Positions 35,175-43,462 of a stretch of DNA of 64,000 bases are shown piece after piece (the stretch's first letter is position 1; every line of letters begins with the position of its first letter). A program made the translations under genes and the position numbers. Source of the DNA: Microbacterium oxydans (GTDB lineage Bacteria; Actinomycetota; Actinomycetes; Actinomycetales; Microbacteriaceae); NCBI RefSeq assembly GCF_900095745.1, contig NZ_FMIR01000014.1:186001-250000 (forward strand), read 5' to 3'. A model generated the notes under the pieces. That model worked only from the letters and a program-made list of their open reading frames with translations. It was not told where the DNA came from and did no database searches.

Positions 35175-35939
35175 ATGAACACCTCTGAATCACAGAACCC
35201 CGAGAACGCCTCCCGCCCCTTCGGCTACTGGCTGAAGGCCGCCGACCGCCTGATGGCGGCCGAGTTCGCCACCGCCTTCGAGGGCGAGCACGCCAGCCGC
35301 CGCGACTGGCGAATCCTCAACATCGTCGACGGCACCGTCACGTCGGATCGTCGACTGAACGAGCACAAGCTGCACCGCCTCATCGAGCGCGGCTGGGTCG
35401 CCCCCGACGGGGACGGCTGGACGCTCACCGACGAGGGCCGCGCGGCGAAGGATCGCCTCGGCGCCCTCGTCGACGGCATCCGCGCGAAGGTGTCGAGCGC
35501 TGTCTCCGACGAGGAGATGGCCACGACGCTCGCCTCGCTCGAGAAGATCGCCCGCGCCTTCGGCTGGGACGAGGAGACCCCTCTTCCCCGCGGCCGTCGG
35601 CACGGCTTCGGCGGACCCCGCCACGGACGCGGATTCCCGCGCGGCTTCGGGCGTCCGTTCGGCCGCGGCTTCGGCCACGGACCCGAGCACGGCCCCGAGC
35701 ACGGCTTCGGTCCGGATGCGGATGCCGAGCACGGCTGCCGCCACGGCGAAGCGGGTGCCGGACACCGCGGTCACGGCCGCGGGCACGGACACCCCGGGCA
35801 CGGCGACCACGGTCACGACGACCGGGGCCACGGACACCACGGCCACCGTGGACACGGTCCGCACCGTGCCGAGCGCATCGCTCAGCACGCCTTCGAGCGC
35901 GGCTTCGACGCGGGCTTCACCCGCGGTCGCGACGCCTGA
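35175..35939 (+). CDS. MarR-like winged-helix protein with His/Gly-rich C-terminal tail
   Basis: Residues 1-135 form a winged-helix unit (FGYWLKAADRLMAAEFATAF, RRLNEHKLHRLIERGWVAPDGDGWTLTDEG) ending in a helix with FGWDEETPLPRG. Residues about 139-254 are almost entirely His, Gly, Arg, Phe and Pro, with about 20 His (HGDHGHDDRGHGHHGHRGHG) and one Cys. The mirror-image tail on the divergent MarR protein suggests paired regulators. The likely property is binding of divalent metal by the tail; what they regulate besides themselves is unknown. Confidence 0.8.
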   Translation: MNTSESQNPENASRPFGYWLKAADRLMAAEFATAFEGEHASRRDWRILNIVDGTVTSDRRLNEHKLHRLIERGWVAPDGDGWTLTDEGRAAKDRLGALVDGIRAKVSSAVSDEEMATTLASLEKIARAFGWDEETPLPRGRRHGFGGPRHGRGFPRGFGRPFGRGFGHGPEHGPEHGFGPDADAEHGCRHGEAGAGHRGHGRGHGHPGHGDHGHDDRGHGHHGHRGHGPHRAERIAQHAFERGFDAGFTRGRDA

Positions 35940-35957
35940 CCTGCCGTCACCCATCAC

Positions 35958-35992
35958 GAAGCGCCCCACCCGACAGCCGGGTGGGGCGCTTC
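35958..35992. terminator. Bidirectional terminator, 15-bp stem
   Basis: GAAGCGCCCCACCCG pairs perfectly with CGGGTGGGGCGCTTC around a 5-base loop, between the converging genes ending at 35939 and 36010. Confidence 0.9.
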
Positions 35993-36009
35993 TCGCTGTC
36001 AGCGGCAGA

Positions 36010-37353
36010 TCAACGCACAGCGCGGCGTGTCAGCGGGACCAGCGCAGCAGCTGTGACCACGACGGCCGCCACGAGCACCGCCGCCACGAATCCACCCGTG
36101 ACGAGGACCGCGGCGATCGTGCCGAACACCGCGATGCCGAGCCCGCCGCCGAGCGCGAAGCCCACCTCCTGGATCGCGCCGACCTGGCCGGCCTGATCCT
36201 CGGTCGTCACCTCGAACAGCGCCGTCGCGGCGAGCGTCGCGCCGACACCGAACCCGAGCCCGACGAGCACGAGCGGGATCGCCACGACCGCCGGGTCGAA
36301 CGCGAGCCAGACGAGCCCGACCGCCTGCAGCATCAGCGCCAGCACGGTGAGCGCGTTCGCCGAGAGCCAGCGCAGGGCGAGCGGCGCCACGACACCGCCG
36401 ATCGCGATGGCCACGGCCTGCGGCAGCAGCGCGATTCCCGCCTCGGCGGCACTCTGCCCGCGCGAGTCCTGCAGATGCAGGCTCACCAGCAGCACCGAGG
36501 CCGATGACACTCCGCTGCTCACGATGATCCGGATGATCGCGGGGCTGAACCCCGGCATGCGGAACAGCCCTGTGTCGATGAGCGGATCGCGGAGCCGCCG
36601 CTGCCTGCGCACGAAGAACACCAGGCTCAGGATCGCGATCACCGCCGCGACCACCGCCGACATCGGTGCCGCGAGGGCTTCATGCAGCGCGAAGACGAGG
36701 GCACCGAGCGCGACGATCGACGACAGGATGCTGGGCACGTCCCAGGACGGGCGCTGCGAGCTGCGCGAGTCGGGCACGAGCCACGCGGCCAGGAGCCCCG
36801 CGATCACCGCGAGCGGAACGCTCCCCAACAGCAGCCAACGCCACCCCGGCCCCTCGGCGAGCACTCCGCCGAGCACCGGCCCGAGCGCGCTTCCGGTGCC
36901 GAAGGTCGCCGTCCACAGGCCGTAGGCCAGCACGCGTTCACGCGCCTGGAACTTGGCGCCGATCGTCGCGACCACGCCCGCGATGACGAACGCCTCGGCG
37001 ACCCCGAGCAGGGCCCGTACGACGATGAGCACCAGGCCGCTGCTGGCGAGCCCGCCGACCACGTTCAGAACAGCGAAGCCGGCGAGACCGATCAGGATGA
37101 TGCTCTTGCGCCCGAACGCATCGCCGATCCGCGCGGCCACGATCAGCGTCGCGGCCAACGACAGGGCGTACACATCGACCAGCCAGAGCCCCTCGGTGTC
37201 GGTCAGGCCCAGCTCGCCGCGGATCGCGGGGAGGGCGGTCGAGACGCTGCTGATCGCGAGGGCGCCGATGAGCACTCCGAGCAGGAGCGGGACCATCGCG
37301 AACCAGAGGCGAAGGGAGGAGCGAGTGCTGACGAGAGTGGGGGTGTTGGTCAC
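36010..37353 (-). CDS. MFS efflux transporter
   Basis: GTG 37353 (VTNTPTLVSTRSS) is chosen. The farther GTG/ATG candidates would place coding sequence over an inverted repeat at 37361-37377. The 447-residue product has 12-14 membrane helices, with DHA2-like motifs LVDVYALSLAATLIVAARIGDAFGRK and the helix-5 motif GTGSALGPVLGGVL. It exports drugs or toxic metabolites. It is divergent from the HxlR regulator, its probable repressor. Confidence 0.87.
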   Translation of the reverse strand: MTNTPTLVSTRSSLRLWFAMVPLLLGVLIGALAISSVSTALPAIRGELGLTDTEGLWLVDVYALSLAATLIVAARIGDAFGRKSIILIGLAGFAVLNVVGGLASSGLVLIVVRALLGVAEAFVIAGVVATIGAKFQARERVLAYGLWTATFGTGSALGPVLGGVLAEGPGWRWLLLGSVPLAVIAGLLAAWLVPDSRSSQRPSWDVPSILSSIVALGALVFALHEALAAPMSAVVAAVIAILSLVFFVRRQRRLRDPLIDTGLFRMPGFSPAIIRIIVSSGVSSASVLLVSLHLQDSRGQSAAEAGIALLPQAVAIAIGGVVAPLALRWLSANALTVLALMLQAVGLVWLAFDPAVVAIPLVLVGLGFGVGATLAATALFEVTTEDQAGQVGAIQEVGFALGGGLGIAVFGTIAAVLVTGGFVAAVLVAAVVVTAAALVPLTRRAVR

Positions 37354-37360
37354 GGTCTCA

Positions 37361-37377
37361 GTCTGTAAAGTACAGAC
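37361..37377. promoter_or_regulatory. Inverted repeat between MFS and HxlR genes
   Basis: GTCTGTA-aag-TACAGAC is a perfect 7+7 repeat eight bases upstream of the MFS start. A second, looser pair AGTACG/CGTACT lies at 37388-37393 and 37407-37412, nearer the HxlR gene. Both contain the GTAC-like halves seen at HxlR targets. Confidence 0.7.
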
Positions 37378-37442
37378 AGAAGCCACAAGTACGGTCATTT
37401 CTGATACGTACTGACACTTCGGATACTAAAGGGGGCCATGCC

Positions 37443-37853
37443 ATGCGGGAGAAGACCGAGCGCATCATCCGCGACTGGACCGAGACCTGCGACGCCGAGG
37501 TGTCGATCGCGGTGCTCGGCGGGGCCTGGAAGCCCAGCATCCTGACCCTGCTCGGCGAGCACGAGGTGCTGCGCTTCGGCGAGCTCGGACGCCTGCTCGA
37601 GAACCCAACCGCACGCGTGCTCACCCGTCAGCTGCGCGAGCTCGAGGAGGACGGACTCATCACCCGCACCGTGTACCGGGAGGTGCCGCCCAAGGTCGAG
37701 TACCGACTCAGCGAGCTCGGCGCGAGCTCCGGGCAGCTGCTGACCGAACTGACCCGCTGGGGCACGCTCTACGCCGGCCGGCAGCGGTCCGTGCTCACCG
37801 AGACAGCCGACGCGCCGTCCACACCGGAAGCCCTCACAGCGGCGACCTCCTGA
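37443..37853 (+). CDS. HxlR-family transcriptional regulator
   Basis: This 136-residue winged-helix protein has the HxlR block CDAEVSIAVLGGAWKPSILTLL, LRFGELGRLLENPTARVLTRQLRELEEDGLI and YREVPPKVEYRLSELG. The Cys near residue 17 is the position used by YodB/HypR-type members for thiol sensing of quinones or disulfide stress. Divergent from the MFS gene, it probably represses it and itself via the inverted repeats in the 37354-37442 gap. Confidence 0.9.
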   Translation: MREKTERIIRDWTETCDAEVSIAVLGGAWKPSILTLLGEHEVLRFGELGRLLENPTARVLTRQLRELEEDGLITRTVYREVPPKVEYRLSELGASSGQLLTELTRWGTLYAGRQRSVLTETADAPSTPEALTAATS

Positions 37854-37877
37854 GACTCGCGCACGCGAGTTCCGCCC

Positions 37878-38318
37878 TCAGATCCGGCGCGGTCCCGGAC
37901 CGTCGGTGCCGAGCGCATCCTCGGGGTTCAGCAGACGGCACGCCTTCATCGACAGGCAGCCGCAGCCGATGCATCCGGTGAGCTCGCGCCGCAGGTGCTC
38001 GAGCTGCGTGCGGCGGAGGTCGAGCTGCTCCCGCCACAGCTTCGCCACCCGCTGCCAGTCGTGCTGCGAGGGCGGCTCATCCGTAGGCAGGCTCTCGAAC
38101 ACCTCGTGCACGTCGGTGAGGGGGATGCCGAGGCGCTTGGCGACCACGATCAGTGAGATCCGCCGCAGCATGTGCCGCCGGTAGCGGCGCTGGTTGCCCG
38201 CGGTGCGTGTCGAGACGATGAGTCCGAGCTGTTCGTAGAAGTGCAGTGCCGTCGCCGGCACCCCGCTGCGGCGGACGACTTCGCCGATCGGCAGCAGATC
38301 ATCGGGTTCCAAAGACAT
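37878..38318 (-). CDS. soxR: Redox sensor SoxR (MerR family, [2Fe-2S])
   Basis: ATG 38318 is preceded by GAGGAGG and gives 146 residues. The MerR DNA-binding domain (LLPIGEVVRRSGVPATALHFYEQLGLI, NQRRYRR) is followed by a dimer helix. The SoxR iron-sulfur site Cys116-X2-Cys119-X-Cys121-X5-Cys127 (CIGCGCLSMKAC) is intact. SoxR is activated by oxidation of its cluster by redox-cycling compounds. Its cognate box at 38335-38352 lies between soxR and the MFS pump, which it should switch on. Confidence 0.95.
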   Translation of the reverse strand: MSLEPDDLLPIGEVVRRSGVPATALHFYEQLGLIVSTRTAGNQRRYRRHMLRRISLIVVAKRLGIPLTDVHEVFESLPTDEPPSQHDWQRVAKLWREQLDLRRTQLEHLRRELTGCIGCGCLSMKACRLLNPEDALGTDGPGPRRI

Positions 38319-38330
38319 CTGCACCTCCTC

Positions 38331-38361
38331 TTGACCTCGAGTTTACTCGAGGTATTAGCGT
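38331..38361 (+). promoter_or_regulatory. SoxR-controlled promoter with sox box
   Basis: TTGACC (38331-38336), a 19-bp spacer and TAGCGT (38356-38361) form a MerR-type overlong promoter facing the MFS gene. The spacer carries the 18-bp palindrome CCTCGAGTTTACTCGAGG (38335-38352), close to the E. coli sox box. Confidence 0.9.
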
Positions 38362-38432
38362 GACGATCGGCCGCCGAAGAACGGCGCCGCGGGGCGGATG
38401 ACCGCCTGCTCCGACGTCACGAAGGGCACCCC

Positions 38433-39872
38433 ATGACGCACACCCCCGAGCGCACCGCCACCGCGGGGAGCTGGCGCGAGCTCCTCGGCAGTCGCTACGC
38501 CCCGATCGCCTCGGTCCTCGCCGGAGGCGTGCTGCTCGAGGCGAGCAACGTGTATCTCACGACCAGCCTGCTCCCCACGATCGTCGGCGACATCGGCGGC
38601 GCGGAGTTCTACGCGTGGACGATGATGACCTTCCTCCTGGCATCGGTCGTCAGCTCGATGATGGTGAGCCGGATCCTCACGCAGCAGGGGGCCGTGCGCG
38701 CCTACCTGCTCGCGCTCGGCCTGTTCGCGCTCGGCTCGCTGCTGTGCGCGGCGAGCCCGTGGATGTGGGCGCTGCTCTCCGGCCGCGCCGTGCAGGGCCT
38801 CGGCGGCGGACTGCTCGCAGGGCTCGGCTACGCACTCATCCAGCGCGCCCTTCCCGAGCGTCTCTGGGCTCGAGGCGCCGCCCTCGTCTCGGCGATGTGG
38901 GGCGTCGGCAACATCGTCGGCCCCGTCGTGGGCGGCGTGTTCGCGCAGCTGGATGCCTGGCGGGTGACGTTCGTCGGTCTCGCCGTCGTCTCCGCGCTGA
39001 TCGGCATCGTCGTGGTGCGCGCCCTGCCGAGGACCGCCCGAGCCCGCTCGAGCGAATCGGTGCCGTGGGGATCCCTCGTGCTCCTCTCCGGCGGCGTCGC
39101 CGCGGTGGGTATCGCGAGCGTCGTCCCCAGCGGCCTCGGCACCGGGGTCGCCATCGTGGTCGGCGTCGTCCTGGGCGCATGGTTCCTGCGTCACGAGCGC
39201 CGCGGGCGCACCGGCATCCTCCCCCGCATCACGTTCGCCCCCGGCTCCTCGCTTGGCTGGGTCTACGTCACGGTCGCGGTCCTGGCCTTCGCGATCGGCA
39301 CCGAGGCGTTCATCCCGCTCTTCGGCCAGGAGATCGGTGGATTGATGCCGTTCGTCGCCGGACTGCTCGGTGCCGCCCTGTCCCTCGGCTGGTCGATCAC
39401 CCAGGTGTTCACGGCCAACGCCACCGGCATCCGCTCGCGCCGCGTGCTCATCACCCTCGGCCCCGTCGTCGTCGCCGCCGGCCTCGCCGCGTACGGACTG
39501 CTGCAGCATGAGGGCCCCTCCGCCGTTGTGATCGCACTCTGGTTCGCCACCCTGTTCCTCGCCGGCGCAGGAATCGGCCTGGGCTTCCCCCATCTGACCG
39601 TGGCCGCGCTCGGCAGCACGTCGGGCGAAGAGGAGGGCGCCAAGGCGGCCGCAGCGGTGAACACCGTCTTCATCATCGCGAGTGCGTTCAGCTCGGCGAT
39701 GGCCGGAGTCCTCGTCAACCTCGCGATGCCGGACGTCGTGGATGCCGCCCGCCTGCTGATGCTCGTGTTCGCGGGCGTCACCGTTCTCGGCGCCTTCGTC
39801 GCGCGCGGCGCGAGCTGGGGCATCGGGCTGTCCCGCGACGACGAGCAGCCCGCCACTACGACGTCCGACTGA
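38433..39872 (+). CDS. SoxR-regulated MFS drug efflux transporter
   Basis: This 479-residue protein has about 14 membrane helices (DHA2-like), including SVLAGGVLLEASNVYLTTSLLPTIVGDIGG, GGGLLAGLGYALIQRALPERLW and the motif-C-like GNIVGPVVGGVFAQLDAWR. A promoter with a sox box lies 72 bp upstream, predicting induction by redox-active compounds such as phenazines, quinones or dyes. Two further genes, a reductase and a MarR-like protein, follow closely in the same direction. Confidence 0.9.
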   Translation: MTHTPERTATAGSWRELLGSRYAPIASVLAGGVLLEASNVYLTTSLLPTIVGDIGGAEFYAWTMMTFLLASVVSSMMVSRILTQQGAVRAYLLALGLFALGSLLCAASPWMWALLSGRAVQGLGGGLLAGLGYALIQRALPERLWARGAALVSAMWGVGNIVGPVVGGVFAQLDAWRVTFVGLAVVSALIGIVVVRALPRTARARSSESVPWGSLVLLSGGVAAVGIASVVPSGLGTGVAIVVGVVLGAWFLRHERRGRTGILPRITFAPGSSLGWVYVTVAVLAFAIGTEAFIPLFGQEIGGLMPFVAGLLGAALSLGWSITQVFTANATGIRSRRVLITLGPVVVAAGLAAYGLLQHEGPSAVVIALWFATLFLAGAGIGLGFPHLTVAALGSTSGEEEGAKAAAAVNTVFIIASAFSSAMAGVLVNLAMPDVVDAARLLMLVFAGVTVLGAFVARGASWGIGLSRDDEQPATTTSD

Positions 39873-39890
39873 CGGAAAGGAAACCTCACC

Positions 39891-40760
39891 ATGGAAACGA
39901 AAACTCGGGTCACCGTGATCGGCCTCGGCGAGATGGGCTCCGCGATCGCGAAGGCCCTTCTCGACCGCGGTCACTCCACGACCGTCTGGAACCGCTCCGC
40001 GAGCAAGGCCGACCCGCTGGCCGCGGCCGGCGCCGAGGTCGCCCCGACGGCGGCGGATGCCGTGGCGGCGAGCCCGCTCGTCATCGTCTGCCTGCTCGAC
40101 AGCGGCGCGGTGGATGCGGTCGTCGGAACACTCGACGCGGCGGTGGAGGGAAAGGTCATCGTGAACGTCACCAGCGGCTCCCCCGCGCAGGCACGGAGCA
40201 ACGCGGAATGGGCTCGCACGCGCGGCGCGAAGTACGTGGACGGGGGGATCATGGGAGACCCGTCGGATGTCGGCAGACCGAACTTCCTGTTGTCGTTCAG
40301 CGGCGATCGCGACGGCTTCGACCCTCACCACGAGGTGTTGGAAGACCTCGGCACCCTCACCTACTACGGCGAGGATGCGGGGCTCGCTGCCGTCGAGTTC
40401 CTGGCCCAGGTGGCCGTCGGCTACGAGTTCCTCCTCGGTCTGCTGCACACGTTCGCGCTCGTGAAGGCGGAGGGCGCCGACGTCGAGGGGTTCGCCGACC
40501 GCGTCGCCGGGTCGGTCGGCGGCTACGTGCCGCTGGTGCAGGCCTTCGGCACCGCCGTCGCGAGTGGGGAGTACGGGCCCGACCTCGGTTCACTCACCGT
40601 GCAGGCCGCGCTGATGGACGACCTGATCAGCCACCGCGAGTCCCTCGGCGTCGACACCCTGCGCATGCGCGAGGTCAAACGCCTGATGGACCGACGGATC
40701 GCGGACGGCCACGGCGACCAGGGATTCTCGAGCCTGTTCGAGATGCTCGGCCACGCGTGA
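39891..40760 (+). CDS. NAD(P)-dependent reductase, imine-reductase/HIBADH-like
   Basis: This 289-residue protein has an N-terminal Rossmann domain (VTVIGLGEMGSAIAKALLDRGHSTTVWNR, with the NADPH-type RS after strand 2) and a helical C-terminal dimerisation domain. The block KYVDGGIMGDPSDVGRPNFLLSFSG and the non-canonical catalytic region are as in bacterial imine reductases rather than 6-phosphogluconate or 3-hydroxyisobutyrate dehydrogenases. GGAAAGGAAA precedes ATG 39891, 18 bp after the MFS gene, so it is in the SoxR-controlled operon. Substrate unknown. Confidence 0.82.
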   Translation: METKTRVTVIGLGEMGSAIAKALLDRGHSTTVWNRSASKADPLAAAGAEVAPTAADAVAASPLVIVCLLDSGAVDAVVGTLDAAVEGKVIVNVTSGSPAQARSNAEWARTRGAKYVDGGIMGDPSDVGRPNFLLSFSGDRDGFDPHHEVLEDLGTLTYYGEDAGLAAVEFLAQVAVGYEFLLGLLHTFALVKAEGADVEGFADRVAGSVGGYVPLVQAFGTAVASGEYGPDLGSLTVQAALMDDLISHRESLGVDTLRMREVKRLMDRRIADGHGDQGFSSLFEMLGHA

Positions 40761-40816
40761 GCGAACCCACCCACTTCACACACCAAAGAAACCCGCACCA
40801 ACGATATGGAGAAGCC

Positions 40817-41221
40817 ATGATCCCCTTCGGTCCTCAACTCATCGGCCAGACGGAGAAGGCGCTGAACGCCCTGCTCCAGAGCGTCCTCGCCGGCCGCGAC
40901 CTCACCGAACACGAGTGGGTCACGCTGAGGCTCACCTCGCAGTTCGACGGCGCCCACGACCTCGACGCCTTCGTCGCCGAACGGCTCCACGACCCGGATG
41001 CCGGCCGCCTGACGGCCGCTCTGCGCGATCGCGGGCTTCTCACCGACGCTGCACTCGCTCCCGCGGGCAGCGCCCTGGTCGCCGAGATCGGTCAGGAGAT
41101 CGCCGCCCTCACCGCGCCCCTGTGGCGTGGGATCGAGGAGGAAGATGCGGAGACTGCGACCCGCGTGCTGAACGTCGTCCTCGAACGGAGCCTGACGCTC
41201 CTGCGCACGTCGGGCGCGTAA
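40817..41221 (+). CDS. MarR-like winged-helix protein, 134 aa
   Basis: ATG 40817 has GGAG six bases upstream; upstream in-frame sequence is the shadow of the reductase gene. The protein begins with a MarR-type helix (LIGQTEKALNALLQSVLAGRDLTEHEWVTLRLT), contains GRLTAALRDRGLLTDAALAPAGSAL and ends in two dimerisation helices. The usual MarR wing DRR motif is absent. It probably regulates the MFS-reductase operon of which it is the last gene. Confidence 0.75.
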   Translation: MIPFGPQLIGQTEKALNALLQSVLAGRDLTEHEWVTLRLTSQFDGAHDLDAFVAERLHDPDAGRLTAALRDRGLLTDAALAPAGSALVAEIGQEIAALTAPLWRGIEEEDAETATRVLNVVLERSLTLLRTSGA

Positions 41222-41265
41222 CCCCCCGGCTTCGGGCCGGCCGCCGTCGGACGTAGGCTGGATCG

Positions 41266-42291
41266 GTGGCGGATTCCCAGGGACGAGTGTGGACAGGTGT
41301 CCTGCGCATCGGACCGCACCGGGGCGATCACCGGGTGGCGCTCCGGGCCGCGATCAGCGTGGCGGTGCCGCTCCTCGTGCTGTGGATGCTGGGGCGCCTC
41401 GACCTGAGCATCTACGCCAGCTTCGGCGCCTTCGCCGCGCTGTACGGCCGCCACGACGTGTTCCGCGACCGCATCCGGATGCAGGCGAGCGCCGGCGGAG
41501 TCCTGCTCGCCGCGATGCTCATCGGCACCGCGCTCTCGGTCGTGTCCGCTCCCGCCGCCGTCAGCATCCTCGTGCTCGCCGTCTTCGCATCGGCTGTCAC
41601 CCTGCTCGCGTACACGATGCGCTGGCACCCGCCCGGGCCGCTGTTCCCGGTGTTCGCGGTCGGCGCCTGCGCCACCATCCCCGCGACGGCAGCCTCTTTC
41701 GGCGACGTGCTCCTGGTCGGCGGCGCGAGCGTGCTGTTCGGGCTCGCCGTCAGCACGATCATCGGCCTGCTCACGCGCGGCACGCAGGAGGCGCCTCCCC
41801 GGTCCCGGCAGCCTGTGGGACCGATCGCGTGGGAGATGGCCGCAACCGTCGCCGTCGCGATCGTGGGTGCGGGCTTCGCGGGATTCCTGATCATGGACTC
41901 GCACTGGTACTGGGCGGCGGTCGGCGCGGTCGCCGCAGTCAGCGGCCCCCAGCTCAACGCCCGCGTGATCCGCGGCATCCAGCGCCTCGTCGGCACGTTG
42001 CTCGGCATCCTCGTCGCAGCGGGAGTCCTTGCGATCGATCTGCCGCCGCTCGCCGTCATCGCACTCGTGGTGCTGCTGCAGGCCGCCGCCGAGCTCTTCG
42101 TCGGCCGCAACTACGGCATCGCGATGGTGTTCATCACCCCGCTCGCCCTGCTGATGGTGCACCTCGCCGCGCCGACACCGGTCGACGTGCTCCTGCAGGA
42201 CCGCGCGATCGAGACCGTGATCGGCGTCGCCGTCGGCACCGTGGTCGCCGTGGCATCGGCGGCGCTCCGTCGGCGGCAGTCGAAACCCTGA
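41266..42291 (+). CDS. FUSC-family membrane protein (aromatic acid exporter type)
   Basis: The GTG start at 41266 gives 341 residues. Two blocks of five to six hydrophobic helices are seen (VALRAAISVAVPLLVLWMLGRLDLSIYASFGAFAALYGRHD; WEMAATVAVAIVGAGFAGFLIMDSHWYWAAVGAVAAVSGPQ), separated by an Arg/Pro hinge. The Y(A/W)xxxxxxA pattern is the FUSC mark. Family members export p-hydroxybenzoate or similar acids. No neighbouring gene identifies the substrate. Confidence 0.85.
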   Translation: MADSQGRVWTGVLRIGPHRGDHRVALRAAISVAVPLLVLWMLGRLDLSIYASFGAFAALYGRHDVFRDRIRMQASAGGVLLAAMLIGTALSVVSAPAAVSILVLAVFASAVTLLAYTMRWHPPGPLFPVFAVGACATIPATAASFGDVLLVGGASVLFGLAVSTIIGLLTRGTQEAPPRSRQPVGPIAWEMAATVAVAIVGAGFAGFLIMDSHWYWAAVGAVAAVSGPQLNARVIRGIQRLVGTLLGILVAAGVLAIDLPPLAVIALVVLLQAAAELFVGRNYGIAMVFITPLALLMVHLAAPTPVDVLLQDRAIETVIGVAVGTVVAVASAALRRRQSKP

Positions 42292-42333
42292 CTCGGCGTC
42301 AGACCCTGACGGGCAGTCAGAACCGAACCGGGG

Positions 42334-42846
42334 TCAGACCAGCAGCGCGAAGAGGGACTGCGGCACGACGGCTCCGCCCGCGAAGGGCAGCCCGACCGTG
42401 TTCAGCAGCACCACGATCAGCACGATCGCGGCGACGAGCAGCAGGAACAGGAACGCGAAGATCACGGCGACGAACCCGCCGTAGCCGCCGGACGTCGGAA
42501 CCTCGGGCGCGACCGACGGCTGCGCCCAGTCCTCGGCCACCGCGGCCGGCGCCTCGCCGTCGAGGATGCGGGGCGTCGGGCGCACCCGGTCGGAGCGACG
42601 CAGCGTGTCCGGCGGAGGCGGCGGGATCACGACATCCGCATCGGGGATGTCGGCCGACGGCGGCGGCGTGAGCAGTCCCTCGGGGATCGGTATCTCGGGC
42701 GGAGGCGGCGGGATGACGGCATCGGCGGGCGGGATCAGCGCCTCCTCGGTGGCCAGCGCCTCCTCGGGGGCCAGCGCCTCCTCGGGGACCGCCGTCTCCT
42801 CGGGGGTGACCGGCTGTTCCGGGGTGGTGCCGCTGCCGTCCGTCAT
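42334..42846 (-). CDS. Proline/acid-rich membrane-anchored protein
   Basis: This 170-residue protein has a long disordered N-terminus with EEAL repeats (EEALAPEEALATEEAL) and Pro runs (IPPPPPEIPIPEG). A single helix follows near residues 125-150 (YGGFVAVIFAFLFLLLVAAI), with a short tail after it. No family recognised. It begins 1 bp after the dcd stop, so it is in the dcd transcript. Confidence 0.7.
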   Translation of the reverse strand: MTDGSGTTPEQPVTPEETAVPEEALAPEEALATEEALIPPADAVIPPPPPEIPIPEGLLTPPPSADIPDADVVIPPPPPDTLRRSDRVRPTPRILDGEAPAAVAEDWAQPSVAPEVPTSGGYGGFVAVIFAFLFLLLVAAIVLIVVLLNTVGLPFAGGAVVPQSLFALLV

Positions 42847-42847
42847 G

Positions 42848-43453
42848 TCAGCCTCCGACTGCTCCGATGTCGGTCACCCCGACATCCGTCCGATGGAAAT
42901 TCTGGAACGACCGCGAGGCCGTCGGTCCGCGCTGCCCCTGGTAACGGTTGCCGTAAGGGCCGGAGCCGTAGGGGTTCTCGGCGGGCGAGGTGAGCCGGAA
43001 GAAGCAGAGCTGCCCGATCTTCATGCCCGGCCACAGCTTGATCGGCAGGGTCGCGACATTCGCGAGCTCGAGCGTCACGTGCCCGGTGAACCCCGGGTCG
43101 ATGAAGCCGGCCGTCGAATGCGTGATGAGCCCGAGGCGCCCCAGCGACGACTTGCCCTCGAGGCGGGCGGCGATGTCGTCCGGCAGGGTGACCTGCTCGT
43201 AGGTCGCGCCGAGCGCGAACTCGCCCGGGTGCAGGATGAACGGCTCCTCCGGGTCGACCTCGATCAGACGCGTGAGCTCCGGCTGATCGACCGACGGATC
43301 GATGAACGGATACTTGTGGTTGTCGAACAGCCGGAAGTAGCGGTCCAGGCGCACATCGATGCTCGACGGCTGGACCATCCCCTGCTCGTGCGGTTCGAGG
43401 CCGACGCGGCCGGATGCGAGTTCTGCCTTGATGTCGCGATCACTGAGAAGCAC
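42848..43453 (-). CDS. dcd: dCTP deaminase
   Basis: This 201-residue Dcd starts with GTG ([20 protein letters not shown]). It contains the family's [48 protein letters not shown] with the catalytic Glu and substrate Arg/Ser, and the C-terminal [11 protein letters not shown]. It deaminates dCTP to dUTP for thymidylate supply; bifunctional forms also hydrolyse dUTP, which sequence alone does not settle. It starts 9 bp after the IclR stop on the same strand. Confidence 0.97.
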   Translation of the reverse strand: MLLSDRDIKAELASGRVGLEPHEQGMVQPSSIDVRLDRYFRLFDNHKYPFIDPSVDQPELTRLIEVDPEEPFILHPGEFALGATYEQVTLPDDIAARLEGKSSLGRLGLITHSTAGFIDPGFTGHVTLELANVATLPIKLWPGMKIGQLCFFRLTSPAENPYGSGPYGNRYQGQRGPTASRSFQNFHRTDVGVTDIGAVGG

Positions 43454-43462
43454 GGCCCCAGC

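Noticed and set aside
38355..40448. 697-codon open frame antisense to the SoxR-regulated MFS and reductase genes
   Set aside because: Composition is Gly/Arg/Asp/His/Glu-like low complexity, typical of shadow frames in high-GC DNA. Both plus-strand genes have clear motifs.
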